Under the pieces are notes generated by a model. The model was given only the letters and a program-made list of their open reading frames with translations. It was not told where the DNA came from and searched no databases. A stretch of DNA of 64,000 nt from Colias croceus. Its lineage: Eukaryota > Arthropoda > Insecta > Lepidoptera > Pieridae. The stretch covers positions 11,160,001 through 11,224,000 of the forward strand of contig NC_059542.1 of the NCBI RefSeq assembly GCF_905220415.1, written 5' to 3'. The position numbers were made by a program, and so were the translations under genes. Below are positions 44,257-56,798 of the stretch, piece by piece (positions within the stretch are counted from its first letter, which is position 1; every line of letters starts with the position of its first letter).

Positions 44257-44856
44257 AGGTTAATTATTGCATTTTGTATTAAAAACAAAGATTTAGACGA
44301 TGGAAAGCCGAAAATAAAAAGGCGCCATATTTTAAATGGGTTCGAGGAAAAAACCATGCAACAAAAAGCAATAATGCGATAGAAGCTATAAAACATACAA
44401 CAAACTAAGTATATAATCTTATCTATAACCGAATTATAACGAAAAATCAATCATAACATTACTAAACAAAATTCAAATTACAGTAACATTTTCGCAATTA
44501 ACGTAATATGGGTGTGTTCGCGGTGATTTTCTAAATAGGATTCATAAAGCTCGGTCATAAATTTAATAAATTAGGCTCGGTTCGCACGAACCTCCCTGAT
44601 TGGTCATGCAACTCATTAGTCGCTAGTGTACAGACTTCCTGTATTAACTTCAAAGTAGTACTAACTGTTAACTGTATGATAAATATAACGCATATAATGT
44701 TATCTTTAGTATGTTGCTATTTAGCACAAAATATTATAGTAATTTTCGAAGATACTAAACTTTTAATAAAGTTAGGTATGTTTATTTTTCAGTTATAATA
44801 GATGAACAGATTTCAATGAATATAGAGTAGATAAAGGTAAATTACTTAGTCTATAG

Positions 44857-45375
44857 CTATACATAATATAATAAATCTGTAGAAGTTCAATTCTGTACAT
44901 TGACAATATTGAAAAAATAAATACCAGGGGGTGTTACTGTATCGATACCAAACCCAAATATGTGTTTAAAAAATTTTTGTCTGTCTGTCTGTCTGTCTGT
45001 ATGTATGTTCAGGCATCACGTGAAAACTAACGGTTCGATTTCGATGAAACTTGGTATAAGAACCAGGATACTAAGGTACTAGAACCAGGATAATAAGGTA
45101 TAATACCTTATTATCCTGGGAGTAAAATAGGATACTTTCTATTCTGAAAAAATACGTAGAAAAAAATTAACCTTAATTTTTCAGTTTTATCCATTGACGT
45201 CCATAGACGTTCTGTAGAACCGCGAACACACGTTGCGTATTATTATAGGCCTAGCCGTATTTGGGTCCAATAGATATTTATAAGATATAATTGTCAGAGT
45301 TACTCAAAATGGAGAAATAAACCATCCACGCGAAGACCGACATCCGCGCGGACGGAGTCGCGGGCGGAAGCTAGT
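44857..45375 (-). repeat. CTAGC-D element, longest copy
   Basis: About 520 bp. Same blocks as 43711 plus a middle with AACCAGGATA repeats, a 17 bp-arm palindrome (45085-45119) and ATTGACGTCCATAGACGTTC. It ends GCGGGCGGAAGCTAGT. Length and conserved blocks suggest the tail of a larger retrotransposon. Confidence 0.85.
45085..45119. repeat. Perfect 17 bp inverted repeat, 1 nt loop
   Basis: CCAGGATAATAAGGTAT, A, and the exact complement, inside the D element. The D copy at 51525 has only one arm (ATACCTTATTATCCTGG), so the palindrome arose locally. Confidence 0.85.
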
Positions 45376-45999
45376 TATTATAATAAAGTAAATGGTCGAA
45401 ATAACACGCAAACAAAACCTGGACATAACAACATGTATAATTGATGAAAGCTATCCACATATTTTGAATGTGCTAAACAAATGATATTATATTAAAGTAA
45501 CAAAAGTTCATAATATAGAAAAAGTAACAAGTAAAATATTTATCCAATACCAAAAAAATTAACCGTCTGTCGTTATCACAAAGTTAATTAATTACTGATT
45601 TTATCACACGAAGAAAGAACAATAGAAAAAAAAAGAAAATCCCCGAAATACCCTCTCGACTGTGAGCTCTTAGTAGAATATCGAAAGGCAATATTTTATG
45701 CAGAAGCTTTAAAACAATTACAAATAATATTTCAAGTATTAATACATAAAGTATGCCCGACGTCACAATTCAAAAGTTTTCATTCGCACAAATTTTTCTG
45801 TTTCATGGGTCCATTTCTTTACAACCAATTAAATAAAACCTTAAATATATATTCCCAAAATAAATATTATAAATGTAAATCAGCTGTAACTAATTATTTA
45901 AAATCCCTAGACTACCAACAAACTGAAGATCTTTTAATTACCAAAACCTAATTTTTCTCTTCCAGACTGTATCCTTCTGTACATGACGAACAAAAACAC

Positions 46000-46020
46000 A
46001 CACGAAAATATCTACGCTCA

Positions 46021-46054
<34 letters not shown>

Positions 46055-46145
46055 GACACACACAAGCACACACAAATACAAACTTACATATTATACACGC
46101 GCACAAGTACATGCAAACACACACACAGACACAACATTCACTAAC
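46000..46145. repeat. (CA)n microsatellite and CA-rich tract
   Basis: About 15 uninterrupted CA units lie at 46022-46051, with interrupted CA on both sides. The 70-codon Cys/Val-rich minus-strand frame is this repeat. Confidence 0.9.
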
Positions 46146-46199
46146 ACATTGGTCACGCATATTAGTATTAAGTTTCTATTGTTTTGTTTTTCTGTTCTT

Positions 46200-46400
46200 A
46201 TTTTTTTAGTTAGTTATCAGTAGTGTTATCCGCGAGGGGGGCTAGTGATCTGTACTACAGGTCTTTCACAGACCTATTTCAGACACTAGTCCTTCACAAC
46301 GAACATGCTACATTTAAATACAGTTAGTTTGTAATAGTTTTTAAGCTGTTGTGAAGGCAATAAATGAACTTTTTATTATTATTTATTATTATTATTCTAT
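46200..46400 (+). repeat. LINE 3' UTR-like segment ending in (TTA)n
   Basis: AGTTAGTTATCAGTAGTG, CGCGAGGGGGGCTAGTG, AAGGCAATAAATGAAC and a TTATTATT tail: the form of a non-LTR retrotransposon 3' end. Confidence 0.55.
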
Positions 46401-46701
46401 TTAATTCAGCATAAGCATTAAACCCATACATATATTATATCCTTACCAAATATTATAATATCCTAACAATATTTGTCCAATAAACATTTAACATAATTAT
46501 CCTCAACAAGTAAATAAGTCGCAAGTGTGTACCGTGCCTAATTAGCAGCTATAAATAAGTCATTCGCGCCACCTTTCCTGTTGTTTGTTTAGGGCTGTTT
46601 CAGACGCACGACATAGTTAACGACTTCCTATGTAGAATTGGCGCTTATAATGACCATTGCTTATTAACGTAGAATATATACGTATTTGTACGCGAATCAC
46701 A

Positions 46702-46870
46702 GTATAAAACAAAGTCGCTTTCTCTGTCTCTATCTATGTCCCTTTGTATGCTTAAATCTTTAAAACTACGCAACGGATTTTGATGCGGTTTTTTTTTCAA
46801 GAGGAAGTTTTTAGTATATAATTTATTAGGTTTTAGACAAAGTGGGCGAAGCCGCAGGCAGTAATCTAGT
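46702..46870 (-). repeat. CTAGC-E element
   Basis: AGTATAAAACAAAGTCGC, TGTATGCTTAAATCTTTAAA, GGATTTTGATGCGG, TTAGGTTTTAGACAAAGTGG and AATCTAGT. Another copy is at 54984. Confidence 0.85.
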
Positions 46871-46897
46871 ATTATGATAAACTAAAGGTTATCTTGC

Positions 46898-46948
<51 letters not shown>
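46898..46948. repeat. (AGT)n microsatellite
   Basis: Seventeen AGT units, uninterrupted. Confidence 0.95.
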
Positions 46949-47192
46949 TGTAGTGTAGTTATTAACTATTCGTTACCCGTGCCTTAGAGTAGTAAAATCT
47001 ATTGTACTATGAAAGGGATTTAAATATATTATTAAAGTACTCTATATTTTGTTATAATCAAACTCAAACAATTATTTATTCAATTAGACTCCTTATAAAA
47101 GCTCTTTTGAATCGTCATAACATTTTTTATCATTAATTACCACCGATTAACTTAAATATCACTTACCTTTAATATCAGTAGAGTTACGATAC

Positions 47193-47402
47193 TTAAATAA
47201 ATGCGAAAGTAACTCTGTCTGTCTGTCTGTTACTCAATCACGCCTAAACTAGTGAACCAATTTTCATGAAATTTGGTATGGAGATACTTTGATACCCGAG
47301 AAAGGACATAGAAAATGACGCAATCCCGGAAATCCCACGGGAACGAGAACTATGAGGGTTTTACTTTGACTGCGCGGGCGAAGCCGCGGGCGGAAACCTT
47401 GT
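47193..47402 (-). repeat. CTAGC-A element, small deletion
   Basis: CTCTGTCTGTCTGTCTGTTA, GATACCCGAGAAAGGACATA, TCCCACGGGAACGAGAACT and AGCCGCGGGCGGAAACC. Confidence 0.85.
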
Positions 47403-47904
47403 TTGATATAAATCAGTCCATTTAAATTGGTTCAAAATCGAATTTAAGGAGTCTGTTGTATACAATACCTACATACCATACAGGTGAAGCTAATAAACAC
47501 TGAAGTATCATTAATTATTCATCACAAAATAAAGCTTCAACTAAAATAAAACATATGACGTCCTTTTCACACTTAAACAAACCCCAAGCGAACAATGAAA
47601 TAATTTAAATTAAATTTCATCTTCCCCGTTGCCAGCTTACTGTCGCCTGGCCCGAGTTTTAATGGGATATGAAAATTAGTGGCCAAAGATGATTATGGGA
47701 TCCCCGGTATTTTTGACACTTGACGAATTTACGGCATTAGCCAAATCTGTGAGGCTTAGTGGAATTTATAGCCCTTATGTTTTTAGCTACTAGGGATAGA
47801 TGATTTTGGTCTTTGTTAGGTTCTATTGTAATATGTTAAGTAACATTGTAATTATTATTTTGGTTTGTATATGCATGTGAAGCTAAACCACTCTTACCTA
47901 TTTC

Positions 47905-50390
47905 TTATGGCTGCACACGCTAGTGAGTATACCTGTACCACACACCATTTTTTTGGTATTGGATAAATATTTAATTTGTTGTTGTAGTACACACCTAAAA
48001 GGTCTACCTGTACAGACATACCGCAGGTAGAAGATTGACCTGCGCAGTTTTTTGAGCCTAACTATGATCAATAATTCTGTGCCTCCAGTGAATAAGGGAA
48101 TAACTCAAAAACAGCACTTTTCAGGAGAGACAAAAAACTATATATCAACACTAAATCTTTATAACTTCAAATTTTTAAGCTTGTATGGGTAAGATATGAT
48201 GTTAGATTTTATTTTTACATATGAACAGATATTGTAACAACCCCATAAATATACTTTTTTCGTGTTTTTTTGTAGTTGTGGCCTTATGAACGAATACTTC
48301 ATGGAATAACTCAATGTATTCACATAATTTTTTTTTTGCTATTTGCAATATAACGACTTATGCCCTAATGCACTATGTTCATAGTCGCATAACACGACTT
48401 ATATTATTGCCAGTTTTGGTTTTATAGAAATGATGCGACTTATTATGCTTGAAATTTGTGTACTTTATGACTCAATTGAGGCCTTTTAGTGGAACAACCA
48501 TGCACGTAGTTTGAAAAACGAATAAAATCAACGGATTTTTTATCGTTATTAGATATAATAAAAACAAAACAACATTTAGGTGTTTATGCATTTAACCCTA
48601 GAAGTCCAATCTACGTAAATTTAATGTACACCGCGGCGAAATAACTTTGTCTTTTCTATATTTACCATCGAATCGCTTCGAAATCCAGAAACAACTCATT
48701 AGCCATCGAGACCTAGCAGTACATAGTTGGCTCATCCCGGTAAATTCCACCATTTTGTAGTAAAGAGGATGTTGTACGTCATTTTGACGTATAATTGAGC
48801 TTTTCGTAACTTTTACGATTGTTTAAAAAATTATTTTGTGTTGATTTATTTGAATATTTTTTTTCCAAGTCACGTTTTAAATGATATAGTATTATATAGG
48901 TACTATATATTGAGTATAAAATAGGATCCAGAAAACTTTAACACTAGGACGAAAAACCTTCAATTTTAGTAAATGACGATTATTGTCCTTCGCTGGATTT
49001 GGACTCCAAGCAAGAGGATTGGGTGGCTGAAGATGTTGTCTGGAGAAAAACCGAATATGTCATGGTGGTTATACATTGAGGATACAAGCACTATTAAGAG
49101 ATAAGAGAAGCTCGAAAACCATATTCCTGTAGGTATGTTCAGTTACCTTACAGGGAAAGTTATAGGTGGTCAGTGGCAATATTTTACGGCATGATATGGA
49201 ATTTTAACAATTTCTATATCTTATAATATCAAAATAATATAGATAAATAAAGAAAAAACAATGAGCCGCAAAGATTTTATGAAAAAATTAAGCACAGATT
49301 TGAAGGTGCCTTGGATGCAAATACGACTTGAAGAGACTCTACGTGACAATATCCAAATTTTTTCAAAATATATGGTACCAGTATCCATAATATGTTTACG
49401 ATAATGCAGGACCAAAATAGTTTCGATATTGCGGATTTTTTTCCTATAAAAAGGCAAATTATAGTGGCTAAAACGCTATATGAGAGAGAACACAATATTC
49501 ATAATTGTCAAGACTGATTATAATTTTTTTTTCTATGCGTCTATAATTATAGTATTATTGTAGTTAGATTAAATAAATAAAAAAAGATTAAAAACTAGTT
49601 ATTTTTTATAAAACTTACCCAAATATAAGAAGAAAATATAAGTTTAACATTTTTGTTGGCTTTTTTTAGATGATTCAATTATCGTTCTGTATTTATATAA
49701 ACAAGGAATATAATATTAGCACTTAATGTGTTAATTAAAACTGTATTTTTAATATCTATTGCAAAAAATAGTTAATTTCCATAGAAATATTATTAGTATC
49801 CCATGTTATCTGATAAATAAAAAAAGATTGAAAAATATTATTAAGCAAAAAGGAATAGTGTCCGTTGTTTCCGTGCAGTATTCAAATGGACCAATAGTAA
49901 CACGGCATTAATGCAAAACTGTCTTATGTCGTCACTTGAACCAATGACACTAAGAGTTGTTCCTTTATGCTCATGTTAGAAAAATGACACAACTGCGTTT
50001 ATACTAAAATAGTGTTAGCACGGATGGAACAAAATGAATTAAGTCTTTATTCAAAAAGTATAAACTTCACATATGTCTTTGTGTTCGTGGGTTATTTTGA
50101 CTCGAGACGAATAGTTCCTTTGCGATTGCCTAAAATGATGGATAAGGTAACTTATACCGTTTATCACACCCTACTTATACCGTTTGGGTCATTCGAAAAA
50201 CTGGGTTAGGATGCAGCTAGAGATATGACCTTTTGATATGTTGTGTATTTTGACGAGCTGAATCCAATGGTGCAATAAAAACCAAAGGGAATAACTCGTC
50301 TTACTCCCTTATTCACTGGAGGCACAGAATTGATCTGTGCAGGTATATAACTATGGCAGATTGTAGCGTGTATGGCTTACATTACATTTT
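47905..50390. mobile_element. 2.5 kb DNA element with long imperfect inverted ends
   Basis: The left side shows TTATGGCTGCACACGCTA (about 47905), TATACCTG, CCTGCGCAG (48041) and TTCTGTGCCTCCAGTGAAT then AAGGGA (48075-48101). The right side, inverted, shows TAAGCCATACACGCTA, TATACCTGCACAG and the same TTCTGTGCCTCCAGTGAAT then AAGGGA (from 50328). No transposase of its own is legible. A piggyBac remnant sits inside, so the original element was probably 1-1.5 kb. Exact ends and duplication are uncertain. Confidence 0.6.
48592..49560 (+). mobile_element. piggyBac-like transposon, dead and 3' open
   Basis: TTAA at 48592-48595 is followed by CCCTAGAAGTCCAATCTACG, a piggyBac-type terminal sequence of the PLE-wu/yabusame kind (from memory). 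Coding relics follow. 48975-49079 has an acidic stretch with DSKQEDWVAEDVVWRK. 49261-49404 reads MSRKDFMKKLSTDLKVPWM, as at the end of the transposase DDE region. 49469-49517 reads EREHNIHNCQD-stop, a cysteine-poor relic of the C-terminal Cys-rich domain. The catalytic core with its aspartates is deleted and stops intervene. I could not find the expected right end CTAGGGTTAA. Confidence 0.75.
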
Positions 50391-50966
50391 TAGTAAACAT
50401 TTCAGTCAACTTTTTGTCTAAAATACCCATTTTCTGTATAAAGAGCAATGGGTTAAATAAAATTGATACTTAAATTTAAGTTTGTTTGTAATCTCGAAGT
50501 CTTTTTATTTAAGCTTGCAGATTCATAACTATAAATGAAAATGCTTTTAGCTCTGATCTACCGTAGTGCTAGAAATTCTGTGATTTATTCATGAAAATAA
50601 TTGAGTGGGGAGCTGGCGAACATATTAAAATTTCATATCGCTCCAAAGCTACACAAATATAAAAATTATATATGAAAAGTCAAGATATGAAAAATGTTAT
50701 AAGTCGGATAATTATGCGGTGATAGGATTACACAATATTAATTTTTAAAGAATAGAAAAAAATCGATCACTTTACGCAATATTTTTTTTTTCTATACTTT
50801 TAAAATGTATATAAAAAAAGCATTTGAATGCCATAAAACTAAAATATATTTACTATAATCTTAAATTAATCAAACTTTTCAGAACATCTTACAAACAACT
50901 TCAAAAATATCACAATAACCATTTTCATAGTTCCTCCTACTATATTAACACCCTTTTTATACCTCA

Positions 50967-51154
50967 CTAGCTGGGTTTTGCGGTTTCACCCGCATTGCTC
51001 CGCTCCTGTTGGTCTTAGCGTGATGATATATTATATAGCCTATAGACTTCCTCGATGAATGGGCTATCTAACACCAAAATAATTCTTCAAATCGAACCAG
51101 TAGTTCCTGAGATTAGCGCGTTCAAACAAACAAACTCTTCAGCTTCATAAAATT
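50967..51154 (+). repeat. CTAGC-C element, full length
   Basis: CTAGCTGGGTTTTGCGG, TTGGTCTTAGCGTGATG, GGGCTATCTAACACC, GATTAGCGCGTTCAAAC and CTTCAGCTTCATAA. Confidence 0.9.
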
Positions 51155-51434
51155 ATACCTCATAAATCTCTTAAACGTATACGTTTTAAAACAGTAATGT
51201 TTCTCAATGTCAAATAAATATTAACACGTGTACCTTTCGATCGTCAGGGGAGTGTACAATTTCGTATGTATAAAATTTCTACCCGAGCGCAACTACTCAT
51301 AAATTTTAATAACAAAACGTGGTATTCTGTATCAACATTCATAGACGCTAGACTTTAGTACCCCTATGATAATATTGCCTCGTAGAGTCTTTGTTTTTCG
51401 TTTAATATGGGGCAAATTTCTGAATATATAAGTA

Positions 51435-51510
51435 GCTAGTTTTACTCGCTGCAGTGCTCTGCTTCTATTGGTCTTAGCGTGATGATATAATATAGCCTAT
51501 AGAATTCCTG
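51435..51510 (+). repeat. CTAGC-C element, 3' part missing
   Basis: CTAGTTTTACTCGCTGCAG, TATTGGTCTTAGCGTGATG and AATATAGCCTATAGAATTCC, then the D copy at 51525 begins. The D insertion probably removed or split the rest. Confidence 0.75.
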
Positions 51511-51524
51511 ATACGAATCTATAT

Positions 51525-52025
51525 CTATATCTATACATATAAATAAATCTGTAGAAGGGTCAATTCTGTACATTGAAAATATAGAAAAAATAAATAGCAG
51601 GGGGTGTTACTGGATCGATACCAAACCCAAATATGTGATTTAAAAAATTTTTGTCTGTCTGTCTGTCTGTCTGTCTGTATGTGAAGACATCACGTGAAAA
51701 CTACCGGTTCGATTTCGATGAAACTTTGTATGATTATACCTTATTATCCTGGGCGTAAAATAGGATACTTTTTATCCTGGAAAAATACGTAGAAAAAAAA
51801 TTATCTTAATTTTTCAGTTTTATTCATAGACGTTCTGTAGAACCGTGAACACAGATGTATTATTATAGGCCTAGCCGTATTTGGGTCCAATAGATAATTA
51901 TTATTATATAAAAGATGTTTGAAATTGATGATGAAATGATGATGATGAAATTACTCAAAATGGAGAAATAAACCATCCACGCGAAGACCGAAACCGCGCG
52001 GACGGAGTCGCGGGCGGAAGCTAGT
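51525..52025 (-). repeat. CTAGC-D element, full length
   Basis: GTAGAAGGGTCAATTCTG, GGGGGTGTTACTGGATCG, (TCTG)n, CACGTGAAAACTACCG, TAGGCCTAGCCGTATTTGGG and GGACGGAGTCGCGGGCGGAA then GCTAGT. A GATGATGAAATGATGATG stretch is private to this copy. Confidence 0.85.
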
Positions 52026-52722
52026 TAGTAATATAATCAAACAGTCAAAATTAATAAATAACCATAAATTTCACTACGTATGTAATTAATTTATATATTT
52101 CGTGACAAAGACGGGAAGTGAATTTTGTAGGAAAAACAAAGTAGAAAATAATAATGAAATCTTGAAAGCTGTATACTAAAACTAAATGCTCTATATTTAC
52201 CTTAATGCATATTTATAGAAAAAACGTTAAAAGTACCTAATTCATTAAATTATTTTAATAAATAATTATATTTTCCTTACACAAAATATTCTTAGCTTTT
52301 GCCTATCCGTAAAATAGGTATGTATTTATTCACCCATTGTCTGTTTAATCTGTTTACTTTCAAAGCGCATTATAATTGTATCTATCTATAAAAACTTTTA
52401 ACATTTTATCTCAAGATATTAACAAAATAATGCATAATAAATACGCTGGAAAACTGCATTATAATAGCAAAATACGATTTCCCGGTGAACATAAGCGCAT
52501 AATTTGTGTTTAAATTTCCCTTTAAATTGCGCCACTGTTAATTAAGGCTTTAGTAACATTTGTGCGGTATTTATCATCCCTAAATATTACTGATGTTAGA
52601 GCTAGTATTTGTGCCTATGTTTAGTGCAATAGGTATTTTGATACAGTTCGCACTTTTGGTCGATACAGTGCGTTGTTTGAAATTCGAAGTGAACTTTACG
52701 TTTTCAACGCTTTATACGTATA

Positions 52723-52897
52723 CTAGCTTTAAAATTAAACCCGCGGCATCGCCCGCGCAGTCTAAGAAAAACCCGCGGGTAAAAAGTAGCCTATGTCCTT
52801 TCTCGCGTATCAAAATATCTCTATACCAAATTTCATGCAAATTGGTTTGATTGAGTAACAGACAGACAGACAGAGTTACTTTCGCATTTATAATATT
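52723..52897 (+). repeat. CTAGC-A element
   Basis: CTAGCTTTAAAATTAAACC, CGGCATCGCCCGCGCAGTC, AGCCTATGTCCTTTCTCGCG, GACAGACAGACAGAGTTAC and TTATAATATT. Confidence 0.85.
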
Positions 52898-53463
52898 TAT
52901 AATATATAATATAATAATGAATTTAATTTGTATTAAATTAAAGTAATAAATCTCAAAAATTGTTCAAGTTTATCGATCTAGGTACCTACTATAAGCTCGT
53001 GATGCCTTTTTAAGCCTTATAAGGCGGGAATGGATAAATAAGACCCTACATAGAATCTCTATTATTTATGTATGCAGGTGGCGAAAAACAAAAGGAAAGA
53101 TTAGAAAAGAGTGTACGATTTGCAACTTTATTCTTTTATTAATAACGTACAATTTCCCTTACGTTAGAAAAACGGACGATCTTTGTTATTTCACATAAGC
53201 TAAGACAACAACAAAATGACTTACCTATAAAACTTACTATTCTACAAAATAACTATAACCGGCTTTTAAATAATAAGGAACCGAATTCGATGTATTTTTT
53301 GACTTTCTGAGATCTGAATCTTTTTGAGATCTAGGTAAGATCTTTCGAGTCTGTAAACCGATTTTGATGATTCTTTTTTCATTTGAAATTTTGTAGAATT
53401 AAAAAGTCAAGTTCCGATAGTGTTTTAGTTTTTGATAAAAATAATAATTATTATACACATATT

Positions 53464-53685
53464 GAATTGAAACTTCTTTATCGGGGTTGGAAAAAAATTT
53501 AGTGTAACATTTTTTCGTTACGCGTGACATTTTTCCGTTACGCGCCATCTTTTTCTTATCCCTACCACTCGTGATTCGACGTATTTCTGTAAAGTTGCAC
53601 ATAGTACCAAAATTATTATTTGAAAAATAAGGTCATAAAGAAGTTTCACTTCTTACTTGTATACACTAGTACACGCACACATTTT
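53464..53685 (+). mobile_element. Helentron/DINE-like element, type 2, full length
   Basis: TTGAAACTTCTTTATCGGGG opens it. GTTACGCGTGACATTTTTCC and CGCCATCTTTTTCTTATCCC fill the core. AAAGAAGTTTCACTTCTTAC and a hairpin around GTATACACTAGTACAC close it. Confidence 0.8.
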
Positions 53686-54000
53686 GTTATTATTATGATC
53701 GTACCATACGGTATCCCTGATCTCATATATCCAAATTAAATGAACGTCCCTTTACAAATGTCGGTATTTCAGAGGCTTTGTCGTTGACAGCTGACTAAGG
53801 CACCTACAATCTACAGACATATGCGTGTGTATAGTCAACATCTATGTGTGCTATCCTGACATACTCATGTGTGAGTCTATAGTGTTCTATAATAAGTATA
53901 TAAGGTAAGTTATGAGTTGTTTGTAGGCAGTACTTTATGGAACCATTATTTTTATTATGCTTGAATATACGAGGTTCTTATATATTCCTAAATTAAAGAA

Positions 54001-54085
54001 TTTTAACCGATTTAATACGCGTTTTAATCCTTTTATTCATCCCGTCGTTTCTAAAATTTTACAGCGAGCGTTGTCACGGGGAATG
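54001..54085. repeat. Half copy of the 15806 fold-back element
   Basis: TTTAATACGCGTTTTAATCC, TTTTATTCATCCCGTCG, TTTTACAGCGAGCGTTG and TCACGGGGAA match the left arm and core at 15806-15910. The right arm is absent. Confidence 0.65.
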
Positions 54086-54322
54086 TTTTCAGTCTATTTT
54101 ATTATTTTTTATAACATAAAATACAATTGAATACTGTAAAGTGAAAGTCACCTCACGATAAAATTCTTGTATTCTTTGAAAGTTCAGTTCTCTGGAATTG
54201 TTGAAGCTAGTTTAAAATTCTTTCAAATGCAAAGCAATGAAGCGAATATTAAATTTCTGTCACAAGAAACACTATATTTTTATAGTTGGAAAACTACATA
54301 GATTATTTTAGTAGTACATAGG

Positions 54323-54540
54323 TTTTTGAAGTGAAACTTCTTTATCGGGGTTGGAAAAAAGTTTAGTGTAACATTTTTTCGTTACGCGTGACATTTTTCC
54401 GTTACGCGCCATCTTTTTCTTATCCCTACCACGCGTGATTTCTCTAAAGTTGCAAATAGTAAATTATTTTTTGAAAAATAAGGTCATAGAAAAGTTTCAC
54501 TTCTTACGTGTGTACACTACTAGTACACGAACACATTTTT
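54323..54540 (+). mobile_element. Helentron/DINE-like element, type 2, full length
   Basis: TTTTTGAAGTGAAACTTCTT, the same core as 53464, AAAAGTTTCACTTCTTACG and a hairpin around GTGTACACTACTAGTACAC. It is a direct repeat of the copy 860 bases upstream. Confidence 0.8.
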
Positions 54541-54983
54541 ATAAACAGTTTTTAGTATTATTGTAACTTATATTACCTATATATTTAAAATTTTAATCTA
54601 TTCATTTTATATTGTAAATTAAATGAGACAACTAGCTTCCAATAACATGAAAATCAGTCTCTCGTAAAAACAAACAAAACTCAGTGAAATACAGCGTCTT
54701 TTAAAACAATGGCATAAAAATCGGTGTAAAAAAATATGAATTTTAAAAGACCAGCGTCAAAATCCACATGTCTGGCCATATTTAACGTCGTCCGGCTCCG
54801 CGCACTAATTTCATTTGCTTTGTACTGGAAAATTGAAAATCATAGCGTACGTTTTGTTAGATTTATTTGCAAGAATGAGAGTGGTATGTGTTTAACTTTT
54901 GTTGAAATGGTCAATTTGGTTTTTGATAAATATGCGAGTGAAATAATAGACTCAAATTTTATCAAAATAATACCTTAACTACA

Positions 54984-55154
54984 TAGTATAAAACAAAGTC
55001 GCTTTGTCCCTATGTCCCTTTGTATGCTTAAATCTTTAATACTACGCTACGGATTTTGATGCGGTTTTTTTAATAGATTGAGTGATTCAAGAGGAAGGTT
55101 TGAGTATATAATCTATTAGGTTTTCAACAAAGTGTGCGAAGCCGCCGATCTAGT
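54984..55154 (-). repeat. CTAGC-E element
   Basis: AGTATAAAACAAAGTCGC, TGTATGCTTAAATCTTTAAT, GGATTTTGATGCGG and GAAGCCGCCGATCTAGT. Confidence 0.85.
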
Positions 55155-56353
55155 AAGTGATAAAGTGATTTTAAATACTTTAAAATTTAATGCAAATTAC
55201 TGAAATTTGTCTATGCCGTTCATCTATGTTTTAACTGTTTAGTATCAGAAATACACATTTTCTTTTACATTTTTCTATATTACAACAGCTGTGAAATACA
55301 AAATATACCTACTACAATTTTTACATATATCCCAGTATTTAATACTGTTTACTTGCTCATAATTGAGTTTTAAAGCTGATAAATTACTCTAATTGTTGGT
55401 TCTAGCCAACGCGAACGTAATAAAGGTTGAACCTTTAAAGTATTTGAGCACATAACACAAACTGCGATTAACATATTTTATGAACAGGACATTAAACATG
55501 TGTCCCATAAAGCCAAAACTTTGTTAGTGGAACTTTTCTCATAATTGGAAAGGTTTCGGACACTTGCATTTGTAATTCTAATATCGGGTTCCAAATGGGA
55601 CAACCACTTTAGTTAATCAAGATTTTTGTTTGGATTTTTCTCTGAAATCTTGTACCTATTGTTAGACATGGGCATTCAGAGCCGAATCTTTTAAAGGCTC
55701 ATATTTTTGGTTGCGTTCATCACAATTTAGTTTATAAGTTATTAATTTTCTCTTCTTACTTTGTTTCTAATGTTTAGGGCATTTATGGCTTATTATACAC
55801 TATATTTTACACATCATAATATTATTTATTAATTTAATTGTAGGGACATTACTTAGCGAACTGAAAAAAACGTATGTACCTACCTACTCATTTTTCTTCA
55901 CTTACGCAAAGAAGGGACACACAAATTATAATATGAAGATAAACGTAAAAACAAAAGCTCTTCTTCAGGTAAAAAAGATTCAACACTTTATGGCATAAAT
56001 TCCTGCTAAATATGGACAGTATTAATATTACAGATACATCCATACAACAAAGTAAACTTATAAGAACGTTTAAAACTATTACCATTTACGACACTTTCTT
56101 TGATCTTGTAAGCGATTAAAATTTACCCTAATGTGACGTTGTCGAAAGCGTCGCGTTAATCAAAATATGAAAACATCAAAGTACTTTGATGTTACGAAAA
56201 TCATAACATACCTAGTAAGGGGCTGAGAGTTAAGGAGCGAATAATAACGCAGTCTAGACGGTTTCGCTATGTTAGAATATTATAAGCTTAGATTTTTAAA
56301 TATATTAAATTTTAAACTTGAATTTTGTAACATTTTTAACACATTTTTAGCTT
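55155..56353. other. No gene supported
   Basis: AT-rich intron with a 22 bp perfect palindrome at 56172-56193 (AACATCAAAGT and its complement). The 65-codon frame at 55888-56085 (minus) is hydrophobic by AT bias only. A CTAGC-like scrap (CTAGCAGCCGCGGCTTCGGC) lies at 56357. Confidence 0.5.
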
Positions 56354-56603
56354 ATACTAGCAGCCGCGGCTTCGGCTAGAAATATAACTTTTTATTCGGT
56401 AAAAATCAAGCTTTCTTTTAGTATAAAAATGATTCAAATAGAATAGTTTTTGTTACAATATGTAACCATATGCAAAAACAGAAATATTTTATCAGTAAAA
56501 AATTAATGTAGAGTCAATCAATACTTTTTACTTTTGATGCATTATTGTTCTTTGTTTACTTCAAATTAACTTTGTATAGAATTAATGTTTCTGCAAGTCA
56601 GAT

Positions 56604-56798
56604 AAAGCCGGCTACTCACGTACCTGCCGCTGGGGCAATATTGGAACAATCTTGGTTGGTCGGTGGTAACGGAGCAATTTCAGCTGTTTTCTAAATTGCC
56701 CCTGCTTGCCTATACACATCACAATTATTAAGGAGCCAATTAAGAGTTCAATTCGAATTTTAAGTTCCCCTGGGGCAGGTAGGTGAGTTGCCGGTTTA
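56604..56798. mobile_element. MITE with about 33 bp inverted ends
   Basis: The left end is AAAGCCGGCTACTCACGTAC then CTGCC. The right end, inverted, is AAACCGGCAACTCACCTACC then TGCC. GGGGCAAT blocks follow inside. Flanking bases are AT-rich, so the duplication is not certain. Confidence 0.8.

Noticed and set aside
45948..46160. Cys/Val-rich 70-codon frame
   Set aside because: It is the (CA)n microsatellite.
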